Positions 1-9,185 of a DNA stretch of 39,174 nucleotides are shown here, piece by piece. The notes under the pieces were generated by a model. The model was not told where the DNA came from. It ran no database searches and saw only the letters and a program-made list of their open reading frames with translations. The position numbers and the translations under genes were made by a program. The DNA lies in assembly GCA_012032525.1 (NCBI GenBank), contig JAAUSV010000002.1, forward strand, positions 1-39,174. Direction: 5' to 3'. This DNA is from Leptolyngbyaceae cyanobacterium SL_7_1. GTDB taxonomy: Bacteria > Cyanobacteriota > Cyanobacteriia > Elainellales > Elainellaceae. Positions within the stretch are counted from its first letter, which is position 1. Each line of letters starts with the position of its first letter.

Positions 1-734
1 GGAGCTGGCAGGGTTTCAAATTTCCCTGCTGATTGGAGGCTACAAAGCCTTTCGCCAGTGGGCATTTGCCTTGTTTTAACGAACCGCGATCGATCGCTCG
101 ATCCGTTGGTGGGATGACGGCACTGCAAAACCGCCGTTCTGACAGAGTTGGCAGCCCAGGGGGAACAGGTCCTCGACCTCGAACAGCTCGCCAGCCATCG
201 GGGCAGCAGCTTGGGGGATTGGGGCTACCCCCCCAGCCCACCAATGAGCAATTTGAAAATCGGGTTGCCATGCAGTGGAGCCATTTTCACCCCGATCGCC
301 CCCTGTGGTTGGAGGCTGAAAGCAAACGCATCGGACTTTGCCGCATTCCCGCTGCTATCTTTCAGCAGATGGAACAGGCTACCGTCCTGGAGATCCTCCG
401 CCCTCGTCAGGAACGGCTTGATTTGCTGGTCAAAATCTATGGGACAGCCGCCATGGAGGACTTGGTCGCCGCCACTCAACGGATTGGCAAGCGGTTGGGG
501 GGATTGCGGACTCAACAGGCAATCGCCCTGCTGCGCGAAGGCAAATTGGCAGAGGCATTTGATCTAATCTTGGACTACTACGATAAGACGTACCGCTATG
601 ATCTAGAACGTCGTCGGGTCTCGATTCAGTCTATAGATGCGGCTGGGCTCTCTGACTTAGAAACGGCTCAACGGCTGATTCATCAATATCGACATGGGTT
701 GGCGGAGCCGATCGCCCTGCCGATCGCCCAATAA
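1..734 (+). pseudogene. selU: tRNA 2-selenouridine synthase (SelU/MnmH), 3' part, frameshifted
   Basis: SelU replaces sulfur by selenium in 2-thiouridine at the tRNA wobble position; it has an N-terminal rhodanese domain and a C-terminal P-loop domain. The window opens inside the gene. Base 2 starts the frame that reads GGYKAFRQW, the end of the rhodanese half. The family then continues through three frames: GGMT (about 108-119), HRGSS (196-210) and PPQPTNEQFENR (about 229-264), followed by the usual helical C-terminus to a TAA at 734. Continuity needs four single-base corrections: an extra T at 74-77, a missing G near 119-120, a missing A at 127-130 and a missing G at 221-224. All are in homopolymers. 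As sequenced the gene is broken. I think sequencing error is likelier than decay, because the protein after base 229 is well conserved. The 5' end lies outside the window. Confidence 0.85.
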
Positions 735-757
735 CTCCCTTTATCAGTGCTGTTGTC

Positions 758-1705
758 ATGGAAGCGTCCAGGTTATTGACCAAATTTAGCCAGCGTTTGT
801 TTGACGATTCCAGGGAACAAGCCCAATTTGTTCAGGCATTAAGCCATCCCCAACCCTTCCATCCCTCGATTCTGTGGATGCAGCCGAAACCAGAATCCCT
901 GCCGTTTCCGGTGGAACCACCCCTAGATTGGCAACCTCACTTTGTCGATCGCCTTGCCATGGGTGAAAAACCCGGAAAACACGATCTCCATCAGCAGGGG
1001 AAGTTTTATTGTTTAGATTTCTCTTCTATATTTGCGATTTCTCCGATTTTGACGATCGAGCGATCAACTCCAGTTGTGGTCGATATGTGTGCCTCTCCAG
1101 GAGGTAAAAGTTTGTTTGCCTGGAGAGCGTTACACCCTAATCAATTGATTTGTAATGAGGTAATTGGTAAACGATTGGGAGCGTTAATCTCCAACTTGAA
1201 ACGGTGTCAGGTTGAAAAGCCGCTCGTCCTACACATCGATTCCAAAATCCTAGCCGAAGAAATTGTTGGGAGTGCCGATCTAGTGATTGTCGATGCTCCT
1301 TGCACTGGGCAATCATTGGTCGCTAAAGGCGACAAGGCACCGGGATGTTTCCATCCAGTAACGATCAATAAAAATGCTAATCGCCAAAAACGAATTTTAG
1401 CCAATTCTGCTCAATTGGTTGCGCCCCAGGGCTATTTAGCCTACATGACCTGTGCCTATTCCGTTGAGGAAAATGAGCAAGTGAGTGATTGGCTAATAAG
1501 CCGATTTCCCCAATTCAAACCGATCGCCATTCCCCACTTAACGAGTTACCAATCCCATATCGCAACATTTCCGTGTTATCGCATGTTTCCTCAAACAGGG
1601 TTGGGAGCAGGGGCATTTACTGTGTTGTTTCAGAACAGTGAAGTGGGCGATCGTGCTCCCTATCCTATGGAGTTTTTACAGCGATCGAATGTATTAAAGG
1701 TATAA
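758..1705 (+). CDS. RsmB/NOP2-Sun family RNA m5C methyltransferase
   Basis: A 315-residue class I SAM-dependent RNA methyltransferase that makes 5-methylcytosine in rRNA or tRNA. Visible motifs: the SAM-binding loop DMCASPGGKS (about residues 109-118), motif IV DAPCTGQS, whose Pro-Cys releases or activates the base, and TCAYSVEENEQ, whose Thr-Cys carries the other catalytic cysteine. This two-cysteine arrangement is typical of the RsmB/RsmF (NOL1/NOP2/Sun) family. The protein lacks the NusB-like domain of RsmB and the long RsmF tail, so the exact RNA target cannot be assigned. The ATG at 758 is 23 bases after the selU stop, suggesting cotranscription of two RNA-modification genes. A 33-bp palindrome follows the stop codon. 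Confidence 0.9.
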   Translation: MEASRLLTKFSQRLFDDSREQAQFVQALSHPQPFHPSILWMQPKPESLPFPVEPPLDWQPHFVDRLAMGEKPGKHDLHQQGKFYCLDFSSIFAISPILTIERSTPVVVDMCASPGGKSLFAWRALHPNQLICNEVIGKRLGALISNLKRCQVEKPLVLHIDSKILAEEIVGSADLVIVDAPCTGQSLVAKGDKAPGCFHPVTINKNANRQKRILANSAQLVAPQGYLAYMTCAYSVEENEQVSDWLISRFPQFKPIAIPHLTSYQSHIATFPCYRMFPQTGLGAGAFTVLFQNSEVGDRAPYPMEFLQRSNVLKV

Positions 1706-1716
1706 CTTCAAGAATC

Positions 1717-1749
1717 AGATCCCCGGCTTCTTGGAGAAGCCGGGGATCT
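1717..1749. repeat. 33-bp perfect palindromic repeat, copy 1
   Basis: Two 15-base arms (AGATCCCCGGCTTCT and its exact complement) surround a 3-base TGG loop. An identical 33-base copy lies at 31024-31056. Here it sits between convergent genes (the RNA methyltransferase ending at 1705 and the PPC protein ending at 1768), where the hairpin could stop transcription or protect both 3' ends. No U-run follows on either strand, so this is not a textbook intrinsic terminator. Palindromes of this type are a known class of intergenic repeat in filamentous cyanobacteria (recalled, not searched). Confidence 0.9.
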
Positions 1750-1767
1750 AACGCAACAAGAATTCTA

Positions 1768-2169
1768 CTAACCATTAATCTCTCTAATATTCAATTCCAA
1801 AAATCCTGTTTGCCGATCGATCGCCCGCTCAAACATGACTCCTTCTAGCTCACCAATGACAATCTCTGCTGTAGTGTAAATCAAACAACCCTCCATCAAG
1901 TGTCCGCCAAGAACTGATCCTTGGTTATCCGCGATCGCCATGTGTAAATGCACTCCATGAATTGATAACGTTCCTGCCAGAGAAATCACCTCAAACATAT
2001 CATGAATGATCCGACCTTCTGGTTGATTGGAAAACCGTAGAGTTGCTTGTTTCAAACTACCGATCGCACTCAAAACACATCCTGCTTGCAAAGCATAATC
2101 CTGAGCAAATTGCTTTAAACAGAGTCGTAAATCATCCCCCGGATGCAGTCTTAAAGCAAAGGTTTTCAT
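1768..2169 (-). CDS. PPC (DUF296) domain protein
   Basis: A 133-residue single-domain protein of the PPC/DUF296 family, a trimeric fold found alone in bacteria and fused to AT-hooks in plants. The match rests on the N-terminal LRLHPGDDL, the AGCVLSAIGSL segment and the metal-site-like IHGVHLHMAIAD...GGHLMEGC region with paired histidines near residues 71-76 and 89. The function in bacteria is unclear; it has been called a DNA-binding protein, but no AT-hook is present here. Its ATG overlaps the stop codon of the upstream hydrolase by four bases (ATGA), so the two are almost certainly translationally coupled. Confidence 0.85.
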   Translation of the reverse strand: MKTFALRLHPGDDLRLCLKQFAQDYALQAGCVLSAIGSLKQATLRFSNQPEGRIIHDMFEVISLAGTLSIHGVHLHMAIADNQGSVLGGHLMEGCLIYTTAEIVIGELEGVMFERAIDRQTGFLELNIREING

Positions 2170-3077
2170 GAATACTGGTAGTCCTTCAAACTCAGTTCAT
2201 CCTCAATCCAATCTAAAATCATCTGATTAATTTGCTCAGCACATTCATCATACAAACAGTGCCCCGCATTGGGAATTTCAACCAATTTCAACTGAGGATT
2301 GAGGGAAGGTAATTGCTTGCCCTGGGTCAAGGGAACTACCCGATCGCGTTCTCCCCACAACACTAGAATGGGCGATCGGCACTGCGGCAGGAGCTTCCCA
2401 ATTTCAGGGGTGTAATCTGCCTGTGTTCGTGCCTTTGCCAAGCGAGAAAACACCCCCGCCGCCCCCCGATCGAGCGTCGGAGCCGTAAAGCTGGTAATCA
2501 ATTCATTTGTCACGTAGGTGCGATCGCTATAGGCGGCTGTTAATACCACCTTGAGAAATCGGGGCTGACGGAATAGCCAGAAGGCGGGTCGCAATAGCAA
2601 CGGGTTAGCAAACCATCCCTCAACCGTACTGGCAAGGGCAAACAGTCGAGACGAATTCAACTCCTGTCGGGCAGGTGGCAACGTCAGCAAGACCAAGCCC
2701 GCCATCATCTCTGGGTGCGCCACCGCCGCCGCCAGTGCCACCACTGCCCCCAAGGAATGCCCGATCAACACCATCGGCTGACCAATGAACGATCGCCAAA
2801 ATTCATAAATCTGCTCTGCCCAAAGCTTGGTGCTGTAATTGGTCGCAGCCTTCTCCGATGCCCCAAAACCTAACAGGTCAATTGCATAGATGGTGTGATG
2901 CTGGCTGAGGGCTTGCAGGTTCGATCGCCATTGTTGCAACGACGACCCAAATCCGTGAATAAACACCACTGGCAGAGATGTTTGAGCATCAACAGAGATT
3001 GCCCGAATGTAGGTGTAGCGAATCCGCCATCCTCGCCAAAACCAGTTGCGCTGAGAGCCGATCAGGTGGGGGAACAT
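2166..3077 (-). CDS. alpha/beta-fold hydrolase
   Basis: A 303-residue alpha/beta hydrolase. Visible: the oxyanion loop HGFGSS (41-46), the nucleophile elbow GHSLG (106-110, Ser108), the acid in GERDRVVP (Asp245) and the histidine in NAGHCLYDE (His273), a complete catalytic triad in family order. The helical cap lies between about 135 and 220. Similar proteins in cyanobacteria are annotated only as alpha/beta hydrolases, and some relatives act in chlorophyll or lipid metabolism; the substrate cannot be read from the sequence. There is no signal peptide, so it is probably cytoplasmic or membrane-associated. It is the first gene of a two-gene operon with the PPC-domain gene (4-bp overlap). Confidence 0.88.
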   Translation of the reverse strand: MFPHLIGSQRNWFWRGWRIRYTYIRAISVDAQTSLPVVFIHGFGSSLQQWRSNLQALSQHHTIYAIDLLGFGASEKAATNYSTKLWAEQIYEFWRSFIGQPMVLIGHSLGAVVALAAAVAHPEMMAGLVLLTLPPARQELNSSRLFALASTVEGWFANPLLLRPAFWLFRQPRFLKVVLTAAYSDRTYVTNELITSFTAPTLDRGAAGVFSRLAKARTQADYTPEIGKLLPQCRSPILVLWGERDRVVPLTQGKQLPSLNPQLKLVEIPNAGHCLYDECAEQINQMILDWIEDELSLKDYQYS

Positions 3078-3418
3078 GACAAATATAGGATGGGACAGAA
3101 CAGGGGATGATGAGATTGTAGCGATCGCACCCCCCTTCCGGCTAATCGCTAACCGCTAATTGCTAATTGCTCCTTAGAAGTTTAAGTTTTGAGTTAAGCC
3201 ACCAGAGATCAGCGACAAGCATTGGGAAGGAGTCGTATTCTGAAGGTGAGTACGGTTCAATTAAAACTGCGCCGTGGATGAGGGAGGATTTGGGATTGGG
3301 GGGAATGATGGGTAGCATTGCGGCTGTCATCCCTGCCTTGCGTCTTCCGTCTGATCCATGCCGCTTGTTTCTCTGTGTTGACTGATAGGCTGGGCATCAT
3401 CTACCGATCGCGTTTGCT
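3078..3418. other. gene-free stretch between divergent genes
   Basis: This region lies between the hydrolase gene (minus) and the kinase gene (plus), so it should hold both promoters. I see a HIP1 octamer at 3121-3128 and a heptamer tandem repeat at 3141-3171. A 72-codon reading frame at 3167-3385 overlaps the repeat, matches no family I know and was not called. Confidence 0.6.
3141..3171. repeat. heptamer short tandem repeat, four units
   Basis: Four consecutive 7-base units, GCTAATC, GCTAACC, GCTAATT and GCTAATT, are followed by a partial GCT. Related heptamers occur at 18425-18445 and, in the opposite orientation, at 13487-13507. This resembles the short tandemly repeated repetitive (STRR) elements known in cyanobacteria. 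Confidence 0.8.
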
Positions 3419-5427
3419 ATGAGCCTTTGTATTAATCCCCGTTGCCTTGAACCCGACCACCCTGGTAATGATGGCAATCGATTTTGCCAAAGTTGTGGAT
3501 CAGATTTGATTCTGCAAAACCGCTACCGGGTGCTGCGGCTAATTAGTGACAAAAGCGGTTTTGGCAATGTCTATGAAGCGTACGATCGCAGCATTCCCAA
3601 GATTCTCAAAGTTCTCAAAGATAACTACAACGCCAACAGCAAAGCGGTGGAGCTGTTTCAACAGGAAGCAGAAGTGCTGAGCGAGCTCCACCATCCTGGC
3701 ATCCCGCTGATCGAACCCAAGGGATACTTTCAGTTTCTCCCCCGCGATGGATCGGGGGTGTTGCACTGCATCATTATGGAGAAGATCGATGGTCCCAACT
3801 TGCGGGAGTGGATGAAGCAGCAGGGCAACCATCCCATCAGCGAGAAACAGGCGTTGAATTGGTTGAAGCAACTGGCGGAAATTCTGCACCTAATCCATGG
3901 GAAAAACTATTTTCACCGCGACATCAAACCAGAAAATATTATGCTGCGATCGAGCGGACAACTCGTCCTAGTCGATTTTGGTGCAGCACGGGAGATGACC
4001 CACACCTACCTTGCCCATCTCACCGATGGATCGAGCGGTGTTACTCGCATCAGTTCTGCTGGCTACACTCCCCCAGAACAGGAACAGGGGCAAGCGGTTC
4101 CCCAATCGGATTTCTATGCGGTCGGGCGTACTTTTATCTATTTGCTCACGGGCAAACTGCCCACCGATGCCGGGATCTATGATCCGATTCACAACGCCTT
4201 TCAGTGGCGTCATTACGCAGATATTTCTCCCCAGTTGGCAGATTTCATCGATCGCCTGATTGCTCCCAGTGTTAGCGATCGCCCCCAAACCACTCAGGAT
4301 TTGTTGGACACGCTCACCCATCTAGCGCGATCGCTGCCCAGTAGCCCCACGGGAGTCCCCGCCACTCGTATGCCCGCAGCGACGGTTGCCCAGGTTCTTA
4401 GCCACCCCCTACGTTCCTTAAAAACCGTCAATCGCCACTGGGTCTTTGCAGCCGCCACCTTAGCACTTGGGGTAGTTGGAGTTGGCGTGTGGGGCTACCG
4501 CCTGGGGCTACCTTCCGTAGTGGCGATCGAACAGGTCACTCTGGTGAGGAGCTTGCAAGGTCATCAGGGAAGCATCAATACCCTTGCCGTTAGCCCTGGT
4601 GGGCAAACATTTGTCAGCGGCGGTGCCGATAACACCATTAAGCTGTGGGATTGGCAAAGCACCACACCCCAACAGACACTAGCGGGTCACACCAGCTTCG
4701 TCAACACCGTTGCCGTTAGCCCCGATGGACAGGCGATCGTCAGTGGCAGCGCCGACAAAACCATCCGAATTTGGAATCGCCAAACCGGGGCGATCGAGCG
4801 TACACTCCAGGGACACATCAGTTTGTCAACACCGTGTTGATTAGCCACACCGGACAACTGCTATTTAGCGGTGGGGCGGATGGCGAGATTAAAATCTGGG
4901 ATTTTCAAACGGGTGAATTGCGCAACACACTGACGGGGCATTCCAGCGCCATTAATGCCCTAATCACTAGCCGCGATGGGCGCTGGTTGATCAGCGGCGA
5001 TGCCAATGGGGGGGTGCGATCGTGGGATGTCAGCACAGGCAAGGAGGTTCAAACCTTTGAAGGACACACCAGTCCGGTCAACAGTTTGTTGGTCAGTCTA
5101 GATGGGCAACGCCTCATCAGCGGGGCAGCGGACGGAGTGATCAAGGTATGGAATTTGACCACAGCGGCGGAACTGCTGAGCCTCAAGCAACACACTGCTG
5201 CCATCAATGTGCTGCAACTCTACGATGATGGACACACCCTGCTCAGCGGCAGTGCCGACAAAACCATTAAGGTGTGGGAGCTGAATACGGGCGATGTGCT
5301 ATATACACTGGCAGGGTTCAAAACCCATGTGAACGAGTTTGTGATTGCTCCGACTAATCAAATTGCTACAAATGGGGAGAATGGTACGATCCAGCTTTGG
5401 CAACTCCCTGACCCTGTTGATGATTAA
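3419..5427 (+). pseudogene. Ser/Thr protein kinase with C-terminal WD40 propeller, one frameshift
   Basis: A membrane-bound signalling kinase of a type common in cyanobacteria. Order: an N-terminal four-cysteine zinc-ribbon-like segment (C4, C9, C23, C26); a Hanks-type kinase domain, about 35-305, with the Lys in KILKVLK, HRD at 166-168, DFG at 186-188 and TPPE at 217-220; one transmembrane segment about 341-359; then seven WD40 units from about 374, enough for one complete propeller. The kinase should face the cytoplasm and the propeller the periplasm or thylakoid lumen. The reading frame breaks in the third WD40 unit near 4811-4820. Adding one base there (GHT for GHI) joins it to the frame that runs to TAA at 5427, giving about 669 residues. 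The glycine loop (SDKSGFGNVYEA) is slightly atypical, but the catalytic residues are present. The DUF3445 gene follows after 6 bases. Confidence 0.88.
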
Positions 5428-5433
5428 TCGAAG

Positions 5434-6312
5434 ATGATGAGACCCAAATATCTCCCTTTCATGGATGGCTGGCGATTGGCGCTAGGACTGAAACCCTTGG
5501 CATTTGCCGAGTGGATTGAAATCGATCAGACGTTTGTTGAGCAAGTCACCCTCAAGCACACCCTGCTTACTGAACGGCACAATCAAGTGTTTGCCAGTCT
5601 CCCTGGCAGTCAAGTTGCCCAGCAAGAAGTATTAGATACACTGGTGGCTCATCTACTAGAACATTTTCCCCAGTACTATCAGCGGCAGGGCGATCGCCTG
5701 TACAACACCCTCATCCATCAAAGCTGGAATCTCAACGATTTTAAGGAGAATCCCCTAGATCTGGCAGGTCGGTTGGTTCAAGAAGATCTCTGTTTAATGT
5801 TGCCGAGCGATCGTGGCTATAGTCTCTCTGCCGCCTCCGTTTGCTTCCCTTCGCGCTGGCGGCTTCAGGAGAAGATGGGACAACCGATCACCTCGATCCA
5901 TGAACACATTCCCGATTACCCAAGCAAATTAGAACGCCCGGTGGATCAGTTTTTCGATCGCCTCAAAGTTGAACATCCAGGGTATCGGCTCAATTGGAGT
6001 TTGGTTGATACCCCCAAGCTCTTTCTTGCCGATGCCGCCCCAATGGTGCTTTCTTCCCAAGCGACTCGCGAGAATTTGGGAAAGCACCTGTGGTTGCGGG
6101 TGGAGCGCCAGACTCTACGACGGATGCCCATCAGCGACACTGTTCTATTTACCATTCGCTCCTATCTACACCCACTTGAGCAACTGGTTGCCGATCGAGA
6201 CGTTGCCGAAAAATTGGCGATCGCCATTCAGCAAATGCCTGCTGCGATGCAAGCGTATAAAAGTATCTCGCCAGTGCGATCGATGCTGCTGGAGTATTTG
6301 GAACAGGGTTAG
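5434..6312 (+). CDS. DUF3445 / heme-dependent oxidative N-demethylase-like protein
   Basis: A 292-residue protein assigned to DUF3445 from its overall layout: the N-terminal PFMDGWRLALGLKPL segment, the central FPSRWRLQEKMGQPITSIHEHIPDYP block with its conserved histidine, and a later segment (LWLRVERQTLRRMP...LFTIRSYL). The better-studied family member is the alpha subunit of a heme-dependent oxidative N-demethylase. Whether this protein binds heme cannot be seen. It starts only 6 bases after the kinase-WD40 stop, so the two are likely one transcript. Two adjacent ATGs (5434 and 5437) are both possible starts. Its stop overlaps the stop of the convergent ketopantoate-reductase-type gene in the four bases TTAG at 6309-6312. 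Confidence 0.8.
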   Translation: MMRPKYLPFMDGWRLALGLKPLAFAEWIEIDQTFVEQVTLKHTLLTERHNQVFASLPGSQVAQQEVLDTLVAHLLEHFPQYYQRQGDRLYNTLIHQSWNLNDFKENPLDLAGRLVQEDLCLMLPSDRGYSLSAASVCFPSRWRLQEKMGQPITSIHEHIPDYPSKLERPVDQFFDRLKVEHPGYRLNWSLVDTPKLFLADAAPMVLSSQATRENLGKHLWLRVERQTLRRMPISDTVLFTIRSYLHPLEQLVADRDVAEKLAIAIQQMPAAMQAYKSISPVRSMLLEYLEQG

Positions 6313-7263
6313 CTGCGATTCTGTCGATCGAGAAATTGCAATTGCTGATAAAGCATTTCAATCCGAGGCAACCTAACTTGAGCTTGGGCAGCCATCTGCA
6401 ACGGATTGGCAAAAATTGCCTCTAGCTCCAGTGGGCGGCGTTCGTCAAAATCGATCTTCATGCTGGTGCGGTAGGGCTTCATTTTGGCGGTGTGGTCTAG
6501 CATGGTGTCGATGAAAGAGTCAGGGATGGTGCGATCGCACGCTGCCGCCCCCGCCAACACTTCCGCCATTAGTTCACTTGCCAGTTGGCGCACTGCCGGA
6601 TCTGTCATCATCGCATCGGTCTGAGCGTTCAACACCACCGACAAGCCGTTGAAGGGAATGTTCCACACCAGCTTTTGCCACCGAGCTTGGCATAGATCCT
6701 CCGTCAGTTCGATCGGAATGCTTGCTTGTTCAAAGTCCGTCGCGATTTGCTGAAGGCGATCGACCAATCGCACGGGGAGCATAGCCATCTGCATATTCCC
6801 CAAACACGATCTTCTTGTAATCCAAATGGTGAATTTGCCCTGGTGCAATTTTGTTGGAGCAGATAAAACAGAGTCCGCCAATCACCCGATCGGCTCCCAC
6901 AATTTCCGCCACCCCCGGCTCCATGCCTAACCCATTTTGCAGCAGCAACACCACGCCATCCTCCTTGAGCACCCTCGGCAAAAGCTGGGGAAGTAAATGA
7001 TTTTGAGTGCTCTTTAAAGCAACTACGACTACATCGCAGGCAGGCATAGTCTGGACATCCCGATAGGCATAGACATGAGGTAGGGTAAAATCGCCATCGG
7101 GAGATTTGATCACTAGCCCGTGCTGCCGAACGTAGTCATAATCACTACGCAGAAGAAAATGTACCTCGATACCCGCCTGCTGCAATCGCGCCCCATAGAA
7201 ACCGCCTAATGCTCCGGTTCCTAGAACGGCATAACGACGATGGGCGATCGGGTTATTCATCAC
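6309..7263 (-). pseudogene. panE: 2-dehydropantoate 2-reductase family protein, one frameshift
   Basis: NADPH-dependent ketopantoate reductase family (pantothenate and CoA synthesis). The N-terminal half (7263 down to about 6778) has the Rossmann loop VLGTGALGGFYGARL (residues about 13-27), ALKSTQNHLL and LLQNGLGMEP. The C-terminal half, in another frame, has the family signature TEDLCQARWQKLVWNIPFNG with the catalytic Lys and substrate Asn. The frames join at a G-run on the plus strand (6774-6777). Removing one base gives GEYADGYAP-VRLVDRLQQI and an intact protein of about 317 residues. Cyanobacterial genes like this are usually annotated as putative ketopantoate reductases, so the symbol is family-level. 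As sequenced it is broken, probably by an assembly indel. Confidence 0.8.
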
Positions 7264-7293
7264 CGCAACTCCTTAACCTATCCTCTAGTAGTT

Positions 7294-7370
7294 TGGTAGT
7301 CCTAAACCTGTAATGATTTTGCGGCGGACTGCGCCCGCCCCACAAAATCATTACTCAAATACCACTACCA
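7294..7370. repeat. intergenic nested inverted repeat
   Basis: The outer arms TGGTAGT (7294-7300) and ACTACCA (7364-7370) enclose the inner 12-base arms GTAATGATTTTG (7310-7321) and CAAAATCATTAC (7343-7354). Between those is a GC-rich core containing GGCGG and CCGCC. The structure can fold into a long hairpin. It may be a small cyanobacterial palindromic repeat; no second copy is seen in this window. Confidence 0.65.
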
Positions 7371-7392
7371 GTAGTTTAAGGAGGGATTGGAT

Positions 7393-7426
7393 AAAAAAAT
7401 TCCCGACTTCCTAAAAAGCCGGGAGT
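7393..7426 (-). terminator. intrinsic terminator after ndhD
   Basis: Read on the minus strand, a stem of about 10 bp (CTCCCGGCTT paired with AAGTCGGGAA, one mismatch) has a short loop and is followed directly by a run of seven T. It lies 37 bases past the ndhD stop, so it should end the ndhF-ndhD transcript. Confidence 0.75.
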
Positions 7427-7462
7427 TTGTATTGGAATTCAACCAGTTGCCAATTAAGCCAA

Positions 7463-9046
7463 CTAACTTTCCCCGATCGCGGGCGATCGCTCTGCCTGCA
7501 ACACCTCTGGATTGGCTTTGCGCTCCTCCCGCGTCGTCAGGGAGTTTTGCACCGAGTCGGTGATTTGCAGCGTCTTAGAATCGTAGAGCTGCGTGATCAG
7601 CTTGGGGTAAAATCCAATCCCAATAATTGGAATCAGCAGACAGGCAATGATAAACACCTCCCGTGGTTCCGCATCGACTAGCACCTCGTGGGAGGTGAGT
7701 TCCTTGTTCTCCGGACCGTAGAAGATCTCCCGCAGCATTGATAGCAAGTAGATGGGCGTGAGAATCACACCGACAGCAGCAAGCACGATCGTGATCAGCT
7801 TGAAGGTAAAACTGTAGGCATCGCTGGTGGCAAATCCCACAAACACCATCAGCTCTGCCACAAACCCACTCATGCCAGGTAACGCCAGCGATGCCAGCGA
7901 ACAAGCCGTGAACATGGCAAAGATCTTGGGCATTTGCTTGCCAACGCCACCCATCTCATCCAGGATCAGGGTGTGGGTGCGATCGTAGGTTGCCCCCACC
8001 AAAAAGAACAAACTCGCTCCAATCAACCCGTGCGACACCATTTGCAGCATCGCCCCACTCAACCCCAAGTTGGTGAAAGATGCCATTCCAATCAACACAA
8101 ACCCCATATGGGAGATGGAGGAGTAGGCAATCTTGCGCTTCAAGTTGCGCTGGGCAAACGAGGTCAGAGCGGCATAGATGATATTTACCACCCCCAAGAT
8201 CACCAGGATCGGCGCAAAATAGACGTGGGCATCGGGCAACATCTCCACATTCATCCGAATTAGGGCATAGCCACCCATTTTTAGGAGAATTCCTGCCAGC
8301 AGCATGTGCACCGGAGCCGTGGCTTCTCCGTGGGCATCCGGCAGCCAAGTATGCAGTGGAAAAATTGGTAACTTCACGGCGTAGGCGATCAGAAACGCCG
8401 CGTAGGTGAGCAGTTGGAACTGGAGGGGAAAGTCTTTCGCCATCAGCGATCGCATGTCAAACGTGACCGTATCGCCATAAAACGCCATTGCCAGCGCCGC
8501 CACTAAAATGAACAGGGAGCCGCCCGCCGTATACAAAATAAATTTGGTGGCAGCGTAGAGGCGTTTCTTCCCACCCCAAATCGACAGCAACAAATAGACC
8601 GGGATCAGCTCCAGCTCCCACATCAGGAAGAACAGCAGCATATCCTGCACGGCAAACACCCCAATCTGCCCGCCGTACATCGCCAACATCAAAAAGTAGA
8701 ACAGCTTTGGCTTTAGGGTGACGGGCCACGATGCCAGGATCGCCAGTGTGGAAATAAAGCCAGTCAGCAAAATCAGTGGCATGGACAATCCATCCGCACC
8801 GACTGACCATTTCAGATCCAGCGACGGCACCCATGTGTAGCTTTCCACCAATTGCATTCCTGGATTGGAGAGGTCGTACTGGGTGTAAAAGGCGTAGGAC
8901 AGGATGGCAAAGTCAATCAGCCCAATAATCAGGGCATACCACCGTATCGTCTTACCCTCTTTATCGGGGATAAACGGAATCAATAAAGAGGCAACGATCG
9001 GGAATAGAATCACCGTCGTTAGCCAAGGAAAATTAGCAGTATTCAT
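7463..9046 (-). CDS. ndhD: NAD(P)H-quinone oxidoreductase chain 4 (NdhD, D1/D2 type)
   Basis: A 527-residue, very hydrophobic antiporter-like subunit of the membrane arm of NDH-1, the thylakoid complex for respiration and cyclic electron flow around photosystem I. About 14 transmembrane helices are visible. Family blocks include [15 protein letters not shown] (near residue 140), with the helix-5 glutamate, and [17 protein letters not shown], with the helix-7 lysine just upstream. It sits directly downstream of ndhF on the same strand with a 139-base gap. The F-D order and the absence of a neighbouring cupA point to the constitutive F1/D1 module rather than the CO2-uptake F3/D3 one. A terminator follows. 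Confidence 0.95.
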   Translation of the reverse strand: MNTANFPWLTTVILFPIVASLLIPFIPDKEGKTIRWYALIIGLIDFAILSYAFYTQYDLSNPGMQLVESYTWVPSLDLKWSVGADGLSMPLILLTGFISTLAILASWPVTLKPKLFYFLMLAMYGGQIGVFAVQDMLLFFLMWELELIPVYLLLSIWGGKKRLYAATKFILYTAGGSLFILVAALAMAFYGDTVTFDMRSLMAKDFPLQFQLLTYAAFLIAYAVKLPIFPLHTWLPDAHGEATAPVHMLLAGILLKMGGYALIRMNVEMLPDAHVYFAPILVILGVVNIIYAALTSFAQRNLKRKIAYSSISHMGFVLIGMASFTNLGLSGAMLQMVSHGLIGASLFFLVGATYDRTHTLILDEMGGVGKQMPKIFAMFTACSLASLALPGMSGFVAELMVFVGFATSDAYSFTFKLITIVLAAVGVILTPIYLLSMLREIFYGPENKELTSHEVLVDAEPREVFIIACLLIPIIGIGFYPKLITQLYDSKTLQITDSVQNSLTTREERKANPEVLQAERSPAIGES

Positions 9047-9185
9047 TGGGAGACTATTATGACGATTTAGCTGGGGTTTAGTTATGGGGGCTGGCTAGGG
9101 GCATCAGGTCTTTCAAGCAGGAGTGACCAAGACAACGCAATCTAAAGGGAAAATTTACCGCCTGCCAGCCCACCGATTACACCGA

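Noticed and set aside
3167-3385. 72-codon open frame upstream of the kinase
   Set aside because: It overlaps a tandem repeat, has no recognisable domain and no ribosome site.
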